Shown: one piece after another, positions 1-8,175 of the stretch | How positions within the stretch are numbered: the stretch's first letter is position 1 | Layout: every line of letters starts with the position of its first letter | Origin: Pseudomonas lini | Lineage (GTDB): Bacteria; Pseudomonadota; Gammaproteobacteria; Pseudomonadales; Pseudomonadaceae | NCBI RefSeq assembly: GCF_030812475.1 | Contig: NZ_JAUSSR010000008.1 | Coordinates: 186,001 to 250,000 of the forward strand | Reading direction: 5' to 3' | Length of the DNA stretch: 64,000 nucleotides | Program-made: the position numbers and the translations under genes | The notes under the pieces: model-generated | Database searches by the model: none | What the model saw: the letters and a program-made list of their open reading frames with translations, nothing else | Told to the model about the DNA's origin: nothing

Positions 1-3
1 CAT
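1..3 (-). CDS. hslU: possible start codon of hslU (partial, off the left edge)
   Basis: An ATG lies on the minus strand at the very edge, 55 bases downstream of hslV, with a GAGG about 13 bases before it. hslU, the ATPase partner of HslV, follows hslV in pseudomonads, so this is probably its first codon. Only one codon is visible, so the call rests on context alone. Confidence 0.35.
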
Positions 4-58
4 AGTATTTGGCGGACCTCAAGCAAGAATGAGCCGTGGCACAAGGGCCTGAACAGGC

Positions 59-589
59 TTATTCGGCGCAGTCCTGCTCCTCAATGGTCTGGGTGTGGTT
101 GGTGAATACACAGATGTCGCCGGCGATGCCGAGTGCGGTTTCGACGATTTCCCTGGCGGACAGATCGGTTTTCTTCAACAGCGCGCTGGCGGCGGCCTGG
201 GCATAACCACCCCCGGAACCCATGGCGATCAGCCCTTCTTCGGGTTCGACCACGTCGCCGTTGCCGGTGATGATCAGGGACGCGTCTTTGTTGGCGACCG
301 CGAGCATGGCTTCAAGGCGGCTGAGGGTACGATCGGTACGCCACTCTTTGGCGAGTTCGACGGCGGCGCGAACCAGGTGGCCCTGATGCTTCTCGAGCTG
401 GCCTTCGAAACGCTCGAACAGGGTGAAGGCGTCAGCGGTGGCGCCGGCAAAACCGGCGATCACCTGGCCGTGATACAGGCGGCGAACTTTCTTCGCATTG
501 CCTTTCATCACGGTATTACCGAGGGAAACCTGGCCGTCGCCGCCCATGACGACTTTGCCGTGGCGGCGAACTGAAACGATGGTGGTCAA
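59..589 (-). CDS. hslV: ATP-dependent protease subunit HslV
   Basis: HslV is the proteolytic subunit of the HslUV (ClpQY) cytoplasmic protease and works with the HslU ATPase. The 176-residue product has the family's usual length. After removal of the initiator it begins TTIVSVRR, so the catalytic N-terminal Thr is exposed. It keeps the GDGQVSLG and MGSGGGYA stretches of the proteasome-like fold. The start is a TTG: the next codon must be the catalytic Thr, and a GGAGA lies 8 bases upstream. The open frame continues 72 bases further upstream to an ATG, but those 24 residues do not look like HslV and would bury the active-site Thr. hslU should follow off the left edge. Confidence 0.95.
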   Translation of the reverse strand: MTTIVSVRRHGKVVMGGDGQVSLGNTVMKGNAKKVRRLYHGQVIAGFAGATADAFTLFERFEGQLEKHQGHLVRAAVELAKEWRTDRTLSRLEAMLAVANKDASLIITGNGDVVEPEEGLIAMGSGGGYAQAAASALLKKTDLSAREIVETALGIAGDICVFTNHTQTIEEQDCAE

Positions 590-726
590 GGGAGAGTCTC
601 CACGCAGCGGGGCGAAAATGCCTTCTGCCAACTCATATGGGGGTGGTGATGGGTTTTTCAACTGCGGGGAGGGAGAGAGGACGAGCGGTGTGTGGCGGGG
701 GAGGGTGTGTTGATAGGGCAGGCGCC

Positions 727-792
727 TTCGCCGGCAAGCCGGCTCCTACAGGGGAATCGCGTAAATCCTGTAGGAGCTGGCTTGCCAGCGAA
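727..792. repeat. REP pair (REPIN 1), TAGGAGCTGGCTTGCCAGCGAA type
   Basis: Two inverted REP arms, 727-750 and 769-792, face each other across 18 bases. It lies in the gap between hslV and the ftsN-like gene, which otherwise holds nothing I can recognise. Confidence 0.85.
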
Positions 793-821
793 GAACGACA
801 ACGCGGTGGTGCTGACGTAAA

Positions 822-1529
822 TCAGCGGCTCTGGCGTTGTTGTAACAATAAATTGCTGAAACCGCTGCCGGCCAGTTGTTTCTGGGCGGTGGTCAACTGC
901 TCGCGGTTGCTGAACGGTCCGACCAATACCCGATACCAGGTTTCATCCTTCACGGTCCCGGATTCAACCGCCACCGCCTGTCCAAGCAGGATGATCTGCG
1001 CCCGAACCTTGTCCGCGTCTGCCTCCTTGCGGAACGAACCGGCCTGCAGGAAGAATCTGGTCACCGGTGCCGCTTTGGACACCGGAGGCGCTGGCGGCGG
1101 GGTAATCCCGGCCAATGCAGCCTGAGCGCGCGCGGTGTCGATCTTCGCGGCTTGCTCCGGCGTCACCGGCGTGGTCGCAATGGCCGGCACTTGCGGCGTC
1201 GGCAGGGTTTTCTCCGGCACGGCATCCGGCGGCACGATCACTTCCGATTCCGGCAGCAAGGTATAGAAGTCGTATTTCGGCTTCGCTGGCTGTGTCGGGC
1301 TCGGCGGGGTCTTGTTGGCCTCGGCGATCCTGGTGGCTTTCTGTTGCTCGACTTTCTCGCGCTTGACGCTCTCGCTGCCCTTGCCCGGTTCCAGCTTCAT
1401 CAGGAACACGATGAACGCGCCGACCGTCAGGCCGATGGCCATCCACAGCCAACCCGGGATCGGTTGCTTCGCAGGAGCTTGGTAACGGCTGGCGCCACGC
1501 TTGGGTGCAGGTTTTTTCTTGGCGGCCAA
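822..1529 (-). CDS. FtsN-like SPOR-domain cell division protein
   Basis: This is a 235-residue bitopic inner-membrane protein with a short basic cytoplasmic tail (residues 1-26), one membrane segment (about 27-44), a Pro/Ala-rich periplasmic linker and a C-terminal SPOR domain (157-233). SPOR domains bind denuded glycan strands at the septum, and pseudomonads carry this FtsN-like protein directly after argS. The start is TTG, one base after the argS stop, with GGAG 10 bases upstream inside argS. It is therefore probably co-transcribed and translationally coupled with argS. Overall similarity to E. coli FtsN is confined to architecture and the SPOR domain, so the division role is family inference. 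Confidence 0.85.
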   Translation of the reverse strand: MAAKKKPAPKRGASRYQAPAKQPIPGWLWMAIGLTVGAFIVFLMKLEPGKGSESVKREKVEQQKATRIAEANKTPPSPTQPAKPKYDFYTLLPESEVIVPPDAVPEKTLPTPQVPAIATTPVTPEQAAKIDTARAQAALAGITPPPAPPVSKAAPVTRFFLQAGSFRKEADADKVRAQIILLGQAVAVESGTVKDETWYRVLVGPFSNREQLTTAQKQLAGSGFSNLLLQQRQSR

Positions 1530-1530
1530 C

Positions 1531-3267
1531 TTACATACGCTCCAGAGTTTCCAGACCCAAGAGTTCCAGGCCTTGCTTGAGAGTGCGACCGGTCAGCGCG
1601 GCGAGGCGCAGGCGGCTTTGCATTTGCGCCGGGGTATCGGCACCGAGGATCGGGCAGTTCTCGTAGAAACTGGAGAACAGGCCGGCAACATCGTACAGGT
1701 AGGTGCACAGAATGTGCGGCGTACCTTTGTCAGACACGTTATTCAACACTTCACCGAACTGCGCCAGTTTCGCTGCCAGTTCGTGTTCGTGTGGCGCTTC
1801 AAGGACGATCTGGCCCTCGACTTCGCTGAAATCCTTGCCGAGTTTGCGGAACACGCCGGCCACGCGGGTGTAGGCGTACAGCAGGTACGGCGCGGTGTTG
1901 CCTTCGAAGTTCAGCATCAGGTCGAAGTTGAAGCTGTAGTCGCTGGTGCGATGCTTGGACAGATCGGCGTACTTCACGGCGCCGATACCCACCACCTTGG
2001 CGATGTTGCGCAACTCGGCTTCGGCCAGCTCCGGGTTTTTGTCCTTCACCAGGGTATAGGCACGTTCCTGGGCTTCGGTCAGCAGGTCGATCAGTTTCAC
2101 GGTGCCGCCGTCACGGGTCTTGAACGGACGGCCATCGGCGCCGTTCATGGTGCCGAAGCCCATGTGTTCCATTTCCATCGGATGAGTCACGAAACCGGCC
2201 TTGCGAGCGACGGCGAACACCTGCTGGAAATGCAGGGCCTGACGCTGGTCGACGAAATACAGCGCGCGATCAGCGTTCAGCTTGCCGCTGCGGTAGCGTA
2301 CCGCCGCCAGGTCGGTGGTGGCATACAGGTAGCCGCCGTCGGCCTTGACGATGATCACGGGCAGCGGGTCACCGTCGGCGTTCTTGAACTCGTCGAGGAA
2401 CACGCACTGGGCGCCGTTGCTCTCGACCAGCAGGCCGGCGGCCTTGAGGTCGTTGACCACGTTGATCAGGTCGTCGTTGTAGGCGCTTTCGCCCATCACG
2501 TCGGCCATGGTCAGTTTTACGTTCAGCAGTTCGTAGATTTTCTGGCAGTGGGACAGCGAGATGTCTCTGAACCGGGTCCACAGCGCCAGGCAGTCCGGGT
2601 CGCCGGCTTGCAGCTTGACCACCAGGCCACGGGCGCGATCGGCAAACTCTTCGGATTCATCGAAGCGTTGCTTGGCCGCGCGGTAGAAATTTTCCAGGTC
2701 CGACAGCTCGTCGCTGGTGATCGGGTTTTCCTGCAGGTAGGCCATCAGCATGCCGAACTGGGTACCCCAGTCGCCGACGTGGTTCTGACGGATCACTTCG
2801 TCGCCGAGGAATTCGAGTACGCGGGCCACGCCGTCGCCAATGATGGTCGAGCGCAAGTGGCCGACGTGCATCTCTTTGGCCAGGTTCGGCGCCGACAGGT
2901 CGACCACGGTGCGCTGGACGGGACCCGCCTTGCGCACGCCGATCTTGTCATCGGCCAGGGCGGCATCCAGGCGAGTGGCCAGGGCTTGGGTGTTCTGGAA
3001 GAAATTGAGAAAGCCCGGGCCGGCGATTTCGGCTTTGGAGACGTTTTCGTCAGCCGGCAGCGCGGCGATGATTTTCTCTGCCAGGTCGCGCGGCTTCATG
3101 CCGGCCGGCTTGGCCAGCATCATCGCGATGTTGCTGGCGAAATCGCCGTGAGTCTTGTCGCGGGAGTTTTCCACCTGTATCGCCGGCGACAGGCCTTCAG
3201 GCAACACACCTTCGTTGACGAGTTGGGTGATGGCTTGTTGGATCAGCTGGCGAATGGTGTCTTTCAT
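1531..3267 (-). CDS. argS: arginyl-tRNA synthetase
   Basis: ArgS charges tRNA-Arg with arginine (class I aminoacyl-tRNA synthetase, cytoplasm). The 578-residue product has the N-terminal Add-1 domain recognising the tRNA elbow (about 1-90), the class I HIGH variant HVGH at 134-137 in the context LAKEMHVGHLRST, and the C-terminal anticodon-binding helical domain ending LETLERM. The start is the internal ATG with AGAGAAG upstream. An ATG-free extension of seven residues before it lacks support. The ftsN-like gene follows after one base. Confidence 0.97.
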   Translation of the reverse strand: MKDTIRQLIQQAITQLVNEGVLPEGLSPAIQVENSRDKTHGDFASNIAMMLAKPAGMKPRDLAEKIIAALPADENVSKAEIAGPGFLNFFQNTQALATRLDAALADDKIGVRKAGPVQRTVVDLSAPNLAKEMHVGHLRSTIIGDGVARVLEFLGDEVIRQNHVGDWGTQFGMLMAYLQENPITSDELSDLENFYRAAKQRFDESEEFADRARGLVVKLQAGDPDCLALWTRFRDISLSHCQKIYELLNVKLTMADVMGESAYNDDLINVVNDLKAAGLLVESNGAQCVFLDEFKNADGDPLPVIIVKADGGYLYATTDLAAVRYRSGKLNADRALYFVDQRQALHFQQVFAVARKAGFVTHPMEMEHMGFGTMNGADGRPFKTRDGGTVKLIDLLTEAQERAYTLVKDKNPELAEAELRNIAKVVGIGAVKYADLSKHRTSDYSFNFDLMLNFEGNTAPYLLYAYTRVAGVFRKLGKDFSEVEGQIVLEAPHEHELAAKLAQFGEVLNNVSDKGTPHILCTYLYDVAGLFSSFYENCPILGADTPAQMQSRLRLAALTGRTLKQGLELLGLETLERM

Positions 3268-3400
3268 GGTCTTCTCTTTCGACCGCAAGCGCGGCGGCGC
3301 TTCGATGCGCTGGTGGAAAAACTGGGCATTATCCGTGGCGAAGGCGGGCTTGCCAACTATAGCGGGCAGGATGTGGATATATGGTGACTATTCGGCCGCT

Positions 3401-3491
3401 TTCGCCGGCAAGCCAGCTCCTACAACGATCTCGGTTGCTCACATATTATGTGCCCACCACAAATCCCTGTAGGAGCTGGCTTGCCAGCGAA
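3401..3491. repeat. REP pair (REPIN 2), CTGGCTTGCCAGCGAA type
   Basis: The inverted REP arms at 3401-3424 and 3468-3491 are separated by 43 bases. The pair lies between priA and argS, and the right arm ends 14 bases past the priA stop, where it could form a hairpin at the transcript end. Confidence 0.85.
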
Positions 3492-3504
3492 GACGATCTT
3501 CCAG

Positions 3505-5724
3505 TCAATACAAATCCACCGGATCCACATCCAAAGACCACCGCACCGCCCGCCCACTCGGCATCTGCTCCAAAACCAACAGCCAGCTGCTTAACAGTCG
3601 GTGCAGCGGCGCCCGCGCCGTCGCCTGCAACAACAATTGCGCGCGATAACGTCCGGCGCGCCGTTCCATCGGCGCCGGCACCGGCCCCAGCAGCTCAATC
3701 CCGCTCAGGTTCTGCTCAGCCAGCAAACGCTCGGCTTCGCTGCACGCCTCGTCGAGAAAACCTTCGGCCTGCCCGGGTTTGTGCGCTTCGGCTCGCAGCA
3801 GCGCCAGATGTGCAAAGGGCGGCAGCCCCGCCGCGCGACGTTCGCTCAAGGCCTGCTCTGCAAACGCGAAATAGCCCTGTTCGGTCAATTGCACCAGCAG
3901 CGGATGATCTGCAAGGTGGGTTTGAATAATCACCTTGCCCGGCTCTTCAGCCCGGCCCGCCCGGCCTGCAACCTGGACGATCAACTGCGCCATGCGTTCG
4001 CTGGCGCGGAAGTCGCCGGAGAACAGCCCGCCATCGGCATCAAGTATCGACACCAGGGTCACCCGGGGGAAGTGGTGCCCTTTGGCAAGCATCTGCGTGC
4101 CCACCAGGATGCAGGGATGGCCTTTCTGGATGGTGGCGAACAGCTGGTTCATCGCGTCCTTGCGGGAAGTGCTGTCGCGGTCGACCCGCAGCACCGGGAC
4201 GTCGGGGAACAAAATCCCCAGTCGTTCCTCGGCGCGCTCGGTGCCGGCACCTACAGGGCGCAGGTCGACCTTGCCGCACTTGGGGCAATGCCGGGGTACG
4301 CGTTCGACGTACCCGCAATGGTGGCAACGCAGCTCGCCGGAGCGCTGGTGCACTGTCATTCGTGCATCACAGCGTTGGCACTCGGACATCCAGCCGCAGT
4401 CGTGACACAGCAGCGTCGGCGCAAAACCGCGCCGGTTGAGAAAAACCAGCACCTGCTGGCCCGCCGCCAGCGTCTGGCCGATGGCCTGTTGCATCGGCCC
4501 GGAAATGCCGCTGTCCAGCGGGCGACTCTTTACGTCAAGACGCAGGAAACGCGGTTGCCTGGCGCCACCGGCGCGCTCATTCAGGCGCAGGAGTCCGTAC
4601 CGGCCGGTGTAGGCGTTGTGCAGGCTCTCCAGGGACGGCGTGGCGGAGCCCAGGACAATCGGAATGTTTTCCTGCCGTGCACGTACCAAGGCCAGGTCGC
4701 GAGCGTGATAGCGCAGGCCCTCCTGCTGCTTATAGGAACCGTCGTGCTCTTCATCGATGATGATCAGGCCGGGGTTCTTCATCGGGGTGAACAGTGCCGA
4801 GCGGGTGCCGATGATGATATCGGCCTCGCCGTCCCGCGCGGCAAGCCAGGCTTCCAGGCGCTCACGATCATTGACTGCCGAGTGGATCAGCGCGATGCGT
4901 GCGTTGAAGCGCTGCTCGAAACGCGCCAGGGTCTGCGGGCCGAGGTTGATCTCGGGGATCAGCACCAGTGCTTGCTTGCCCGCTTCGAGTGTTTCGCGAA
5001 TAAGCTGCAGATACACTTCGGTCTTGCCGCTGCCGGTGACCCCGGCCAGCAGAAACGCGTGATAACTGTCGAAACCGGCGCGAATCGCTTCATAAGCCGC
5101 GCGCTGCTCGGGATTGAGCGGCAACTCAGGTTGCGCCAGCCAGTGTTCGTGGCGCGCGCCAGGGGCGTGCCGGCGGATGTCCACCTGCACCAGGTCTTTG
5201 GCCAGCAACAGGTCGAGGCTGTCCTTGCTCAGCATCAGTTTGCTCAGCAACTGATGGGCGACGCCGTGGGGGTGCTGGGCCAGGGTCGCCAGGGCCTCAC
5301 GCTGACGCGGAGCACGGGCGATGCGCGGGTCATCGAGGCTGGCGCCCGGCGCAGCAGACCAGAAGCGCTCCTGACGCGCTTCGGCCAGCTCGCCCTGGCG
5401 CAACAACACCGGTAGCGCCCAGCTCAAGGTATCGCCGAGGCTGTGTTGGTAATATTGCGAGGTCCACAGGCACAGCTTGAACAGCGCTGGCGGCAATGGC
5501 GGCGTGGCGTCGAGCAGGGCCAGCGCCGGCTTGAGTTTTTCCGCCGGGACTTCGCTGGTGTCGGTGACCTCCACCAGGATCCCGATCATCTCCCGTCGTC
5601 CGAACGGCACCCGCAGGCGCATTCCCGGATGCAACTGGGCGCGCAGGACGCCGGCCGGGGCCCGGTAATCGAACAGGCGGCGCAGTGGCGAGGGCAGGGC
5701 TAGGCGCAGTATGGCGTCGGGCAC
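3505..5724 (-). CDS. priA: primosomal protein N', replication restart helicase
   Basis: PriA is the 3'-5' DNA helicase that recognises stalled forks and loads the primosome. The 739-residue product has an N-terminal 3'-DNA-end binding domain, Walker A GVTGSGKT near residue 228, DEEH helicase motif II near 325, and the zinc-binding cysteine array at about 440-485 (CHDCGW, CQRC, CHHC, CPKC). The GTG start gives the family N-terminus PDAILRLALPSPL. A longer frame begins 45 bases upstream but lacks homology-like sequence. The gene is monocistronic, with a REP pair on each side. Confidence 0.96.
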   Translation of the reverse strand: MPDAILRLALPSPLRRLFDYRAPAGVLRAQLHPGMRLRVPFGRREMIGILVEVTDTSEVPAEKLKPALALLDATPPLPPALFKLCLWTSQYYQHSLGDTLSWALPVLLRQGELAEARQERFWSAAPGASLDDPRIARAPRQREALATLAQHPHGVAHQLLSKLMLSKDSLDLLLAKDLVQVDIRRHAPGARHEHWLAQPELPLNPEQRAAYEAIRAGFDSYHAFLLAGVTGSGKTEVYLQLIRETLEAGKQALVLIPEINLGPQTLARFEQRFNARIALIHSAVNDRERLEAWLAARDGEADIIIGTRSALFTPMKNPGLIIIDEEHDGSYKQQEGLRYHARDLALVRARQENIPIVLGSATPSLESLHNAYTGRYGLLRLNERAGGARQPRFLRLDVKSRPLDSGISGPMQQAIGQTLAAGQQVLVFLNRRGFAPTLLCHDCGWMSECQRCDARMTVHQRSGELRCHHCGYVERVPRHCPKCGKVDLRPVGAGTERAEERLGILFPDVPVLRVDRDSTSRKDAMNQLFATIQKGHPCILVGTQMLAKGHHFPRVTLVSILDADGGLFSGDFRASERMAQLIVQVAGRAGRAEEPGKVIIQTHLADHPLLVQLTEQGYFAFAEQALSERRAAGLPPFAHLALLRAEAHKPGQAEGFLDEACSEAERLLAEQNLSGIELLGPVPAPMERRAGRYRAQLLLQATARAPLHRLLSSWLLVLEQMPSGRAVRWSLDVDPVDLY

Positions 5725-5773
5725 GCGGGGGGATCTCTTTGGGCGGGCAGTAAGAAAGGCTGAGCACAATCCC

Positions 5774-5858
5774 TGTGGGAGCGGGCTTGCTCGCGAAGGT
5801 ATTCCAGCCGCTGAGTGGCGTTGGTTGTACCTTTTTCGCGAGCAAGCTCGCTCCTACA
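5774..5858. repeat. REP pair (REPIN 3), GCGGGCTTGCTCGCGAA type
   Basis: The inverted arms at 5774-5797 and 5835-5858 lie in the divergent priA-rpmE gap. The arms differ at two positions, so the two halves are not perfectly complementary. Confidence 0.85.
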
Positions 5859-5911
5859 GAGCAATGTGCTTTGGGTCGGGAGCCTAGCAGACGGTCGGTG
5901 TAAGGGACAGC

Positions 5912-5939
5912 TTGCGTGATTTCAAACCTCTGGTAGAAT
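5912..5939 (+). promoter_or_regulatory. putative sigma-70 promoter of rpmE
   Basis: A -35 like TTGCGT at 5912-5917 and a -10 like TAGAAT at 5934-5939 are 16 bases apart, about 70 bases before rpmE. Recognised by eye from consensus only. Confidence 0.5.
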
Positions 5940-6009
5940 CCGCGGCCTAATTACGTGCGGTATTCAACAATGGTGTTGAGTGGCGGCACGCTAGCCTGAG
6001 GAATTCACC

Positions 6010-6240
6010 ATGAAAGCCGATATCCATCCAACATACGAAATCACCGCAGTTACCTGCAGCTGTGGCAACAAGTTCGAAACTCGTTCGAACCTGGCCAAGC
6101 CTCTGGCGATCGACGTATGCAACGAGTGCCACCCGTTCTACACCGGTAAGCAGAAGACTCTGGATACTGGCGGCCGTGTACAGCGCTTCGCAGACCGTTT
6201 CGGTGCTTTCGGCAAGAAAGCTCCTGCTGCTGCAGAGTAA
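6010..6240 (+). CDS. rpmE: 50S ribosomal protein L31, zinc-binding form
   Basis: L31 is a large-subunit protein at the bridge between ribosomal subunits. The 76-residue product carries the four zinc-ligand cysteines of the C+ form (C16, C18, C37, C40), so it should be the zinc-replete version. Pseudomonads often encode a second, Cys-free L31 elsewhere that replaces it when zinc is scarce. A GAGGA Shine-Dalgarno precedes the ATG, a promoter candidate lies upstream and a strong terminator follows, so it is probably a single-gene unit. Confidence 0.97.
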   Translation: MKADIHPTYEITAVTCSCGNKFETRSNLAKPLAIDVCNECHPFYTGKQKTLDTGGRVQRFADRFGAFGKKAPAAAE

Positions 6241-6274
6241 GGTTACAAAGCCCCACGGGTTTTACCTTGCTGAT

Positions 6275-6305
6275 AAAAAAGGCGTCCCTTGCGGGCGCCT
6301 TTTTT
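6275..6305 (+). terminator. Rho-independent terminator of rpmE
   Basis: An A-tract, a GC-rich stem (GGCG...CGCC) and a T-tract begin 35 bases after the rpmE stop. Confidence 0.85.
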
Positions 6306-6636
6306 GTGTCTGCGTTTTGGCGGTGTGCTGCCCAGGCTTTTTGCCGGTCCGCGGTGGCTTGGCGTTGGTCGCACGGTGGTGGTCTGAAAAACGAGCCGGT
6401 ACGTTGGTTAGTGCCCTTGACCCGGCGGGCGATGTTGCAAGCACCGACCTGAAGAAAAATTGTAGACATTTTTTGCGACGATTGTGAACAGTCTATCCCT
6501 TGTGTTCCGTGGCTCTTGGCCCAAAGTCTTAGGGAAGGCCGCTTGACAGGGGTGACCAGTCAGTCTTGTAGGGACTTTGCGACACGCGTATCCTCGGCGG
6601 TCCGTCTGTCCAACAGTAAAAAAGCGGAATGCCCAC
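6306..6636. other. gap rpmE terminator to maeB
   Basis: There is no credible gene here. A TTGACA-like hexamer sits at 6543-6548, but the hexamer 17 bases on (TTGTAG) is a poor -10, so I do not call a promoter. maeB probably has its own promoter somewhere here, because the rpmE terminator precedes it. Confidence 0.4.
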
Positions 6637-7905
6637 ATGTCTGATCTGAAAACTGCCGCTCTCGAATATCACGCCCATCCTCGTCCAGGGAAGCTGAGTG
6701 TCGAGCTCACCAAGGCCACCGCTACCGCCCGCGACCTGTCGCTGGCCTACAGCCCCGGCGTAGCCGAACCAGTTCGCGAAATCGCTCGCGATCCTGAGCT
6801 GGCCTACAAGTACACCGGCAAAGGCAACCTGGTTGCAGTGATTTCCGATGGCACCGCGATTCTCGGCCTGGGTAACCTCGGCCCATTGGCTTCCAAGCCG
6901 GTCATGGAAGGCAAGGGTGTACTGTTCAAGCGCTTCGCCGGTATCGACGTGTTCGACATCGAAGTCGACTCCGAAAGCCCGCAAGCCTTCATCGACACGG
7001 TCAAGCGCATCTCCATCACCTTCGGTGGCATCAACCTGGAAGACATCAAGGCCCCTGAGTGCTTTGAGATCGAACGCGCCCTGATCGAGCAGTGCGACAT
7101 TCCGGTGTTCCACGATGACCAGCACGGCACCGCGATCGTTACCGCGGCCGGCATGATCAACGCCCTGGAAATCGCTGGCAAAACCCTGGCTGACGCCAAG
7201 ATCGTCTGCCTGGGCGCCGGTGCTGCCGCCATCTCCTGCATGAAGTTGCTGGTGAGCATGGGTGCCAACATCGAAAACATCTACATGGTTGACCGCACCG
7301 GCGTGATCCACTCCGGCCGTGACGACCTGAACCAGTACAAGGCTGTGTTCGCTCACGCGACCGAGAAGCGCTCCCTGGCAGACGCGCTGGAAGGCGCGGA
7401 CGTGTTCGTTGGCCTGTCCGGCCCGAACCTGCTGAGCGCTGAAGGCCTGAAATCCATGGCGGCCAACCCGATCGTGTTCGCGTGCTCGAACCCGGATCCG
7501 GAAATCTCCCCGGAGCTGGCCCATGCCACCCGTGACGACGTGATCATGGCCACCGGCCGTTCGGACTACCCGAACCAGGTCAACAACGTACTGGGCTTCC
7601 CGTTCATCTTCCGTGGTGCCCTGGACGTTCGCGCCAAGCGCATCAACGAAGAAATGAAAGTGGCTGCCGCCAACGCCCTGCGTGAACTGGCCAAACTGCC
7701 AGTGCCTCAGGAAGTATGCGACGCCTACGGCGGTATCAAGCTGGAATTCGGTCGTGAGTACATCATCCCGAAACCAATGGATGCCCGCCTGATCACCCTG
7801 ATCTCCGATGCCGTGGCCAAGGCTGCGATCGAGACCGGTGTGGCGACCCTGCCGTATCCGAAGAACTACCCGCTCAAAAGCGTGGATGATGTGTTCAACG
7901 GCTAA
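6637..7905 (+). CDS. maeB: malic enzyme (NADP-type, short form)
   Basis: It oxidatively decarboxylates malate to pyruvate, giving NAD(P)H for biosynthesis. The 422-residue product has the N-terminal malic domain (LAYSPGVAEP near residue 34, FHDDQHGTA near 160) and a Rossmann NAD(P) domain with CLGAGAAAISC near 191. E. coli MaeB is about 760 residues because it has a C-terminal phosphotransacetylase-like domain. This one stops after the dehydrogenase part, the usual state in Pseudomonas. The start is the ATG with GCGGA upstream. The cofactor preference is family inference. Confidence 0.93.
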   Translation: MSDLKTAALEYHAHPRPGKLSVELTKATATARDLSLAYSPGVAEPVREIARDPELAYKYTGKGNLVAVISDGTAILGLGNLGPLASKPVMEGKGVLFKRFAGIDVFDIEVDSESPQAFIDTVKRISITFGGINLEDIKAPECFEIERALIEQCDIPVFHDDQHGTAIVTAAGMINALEIAGKTLADAKIVCLGAGAAAISCMKLLVSMGANIENIYMVDRTGVIHSGRDDLNQYKAVFAHATEKRSLADALEGADVFVGLSGPNLLSAEGLKSMAANPIVFACSNPDPEISPELAHATRDDVIMATGRSDYPNQVNNVLGFPFIFRGALDVRAKRINEEMKVAAANALRELAKLPVPQEVCDAYGGIKLEFGREYIIPKPMDARLITLISDAVAKAAIETGVATLPYPKNYPLKSVDDVFNG

Positions 7906-7923
7906 GCCGTAGTCGCATCAAGC

Positions 7924-7960
7924 AAAAAGCCCTGGCTCTAATGAGTCGGGGCTTTTTTTT
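7924..7960 (+). terminator. terminator of maeB
   Basis: The stem AAAAAGCCCTGGCTC / GAGTCGGGGCTTTTT, followed by eight Ts, begins 19 bases after the maeB stop. Confidence 0.85.
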
Positions 7961-7994
7961 GTCTGTGGGTTTTTGCGGTGTTTGTGCGGGCCTC

Positions 7995-8069
7995 TTCGCT
8001 GGCAAGCCAGCTCCTACAGGGGGCCGTTGCACGCCTCAGATCCCCTGAAGGAGCTGGTTTGCCAGAGAA
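7995..8069. repeat. REP pair (REPIN 4), degenerate right arm
   Basis: The left arm at 7995-8018 is a good TTCGCTGGCAAGCCAGCTCC copy. The right arm at 8045-8069 carries several substitutions. The pair lies between the terminators of maeB and mrcA. Confidence 0.75.
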
Positions 8070-8121
8070 GACGGTCTGACAGGCGACGGGCCTCTTCAGT
8101 CTGTACCCAAAATCCACGTGC

Positions 8122-8160
8122 AAAAAAAGCCCCGCGCTTCTCTCGAAGGCGGGGCTTTTT
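8122..8160 (-). terminator. terminator of mrcA (bidirectional form)
   Basis: A perfect stem AAAAAGCCCCGC / GCGGGGCTTTTT encloses a 13-base loop just beyond the mrcA stop. The A- and T-tracts on both sides allow it to work in either direction. Confidence 0.85.
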
Positions 8161-8175
8161 GGAGTAGCTACGCGA

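Noticed and set aside
1501..3387. 628-codon open frame antisense to argS
   Set aside because: It is the complement of a clear argS gene, and the translation has no recognisable protein features.
6543..6571. promoter of maeB with TTGACA
   Set aside because: The -35 is perfect, but the hexamer at 17 bases (TTGTAG) is too far from TATAAT to call.
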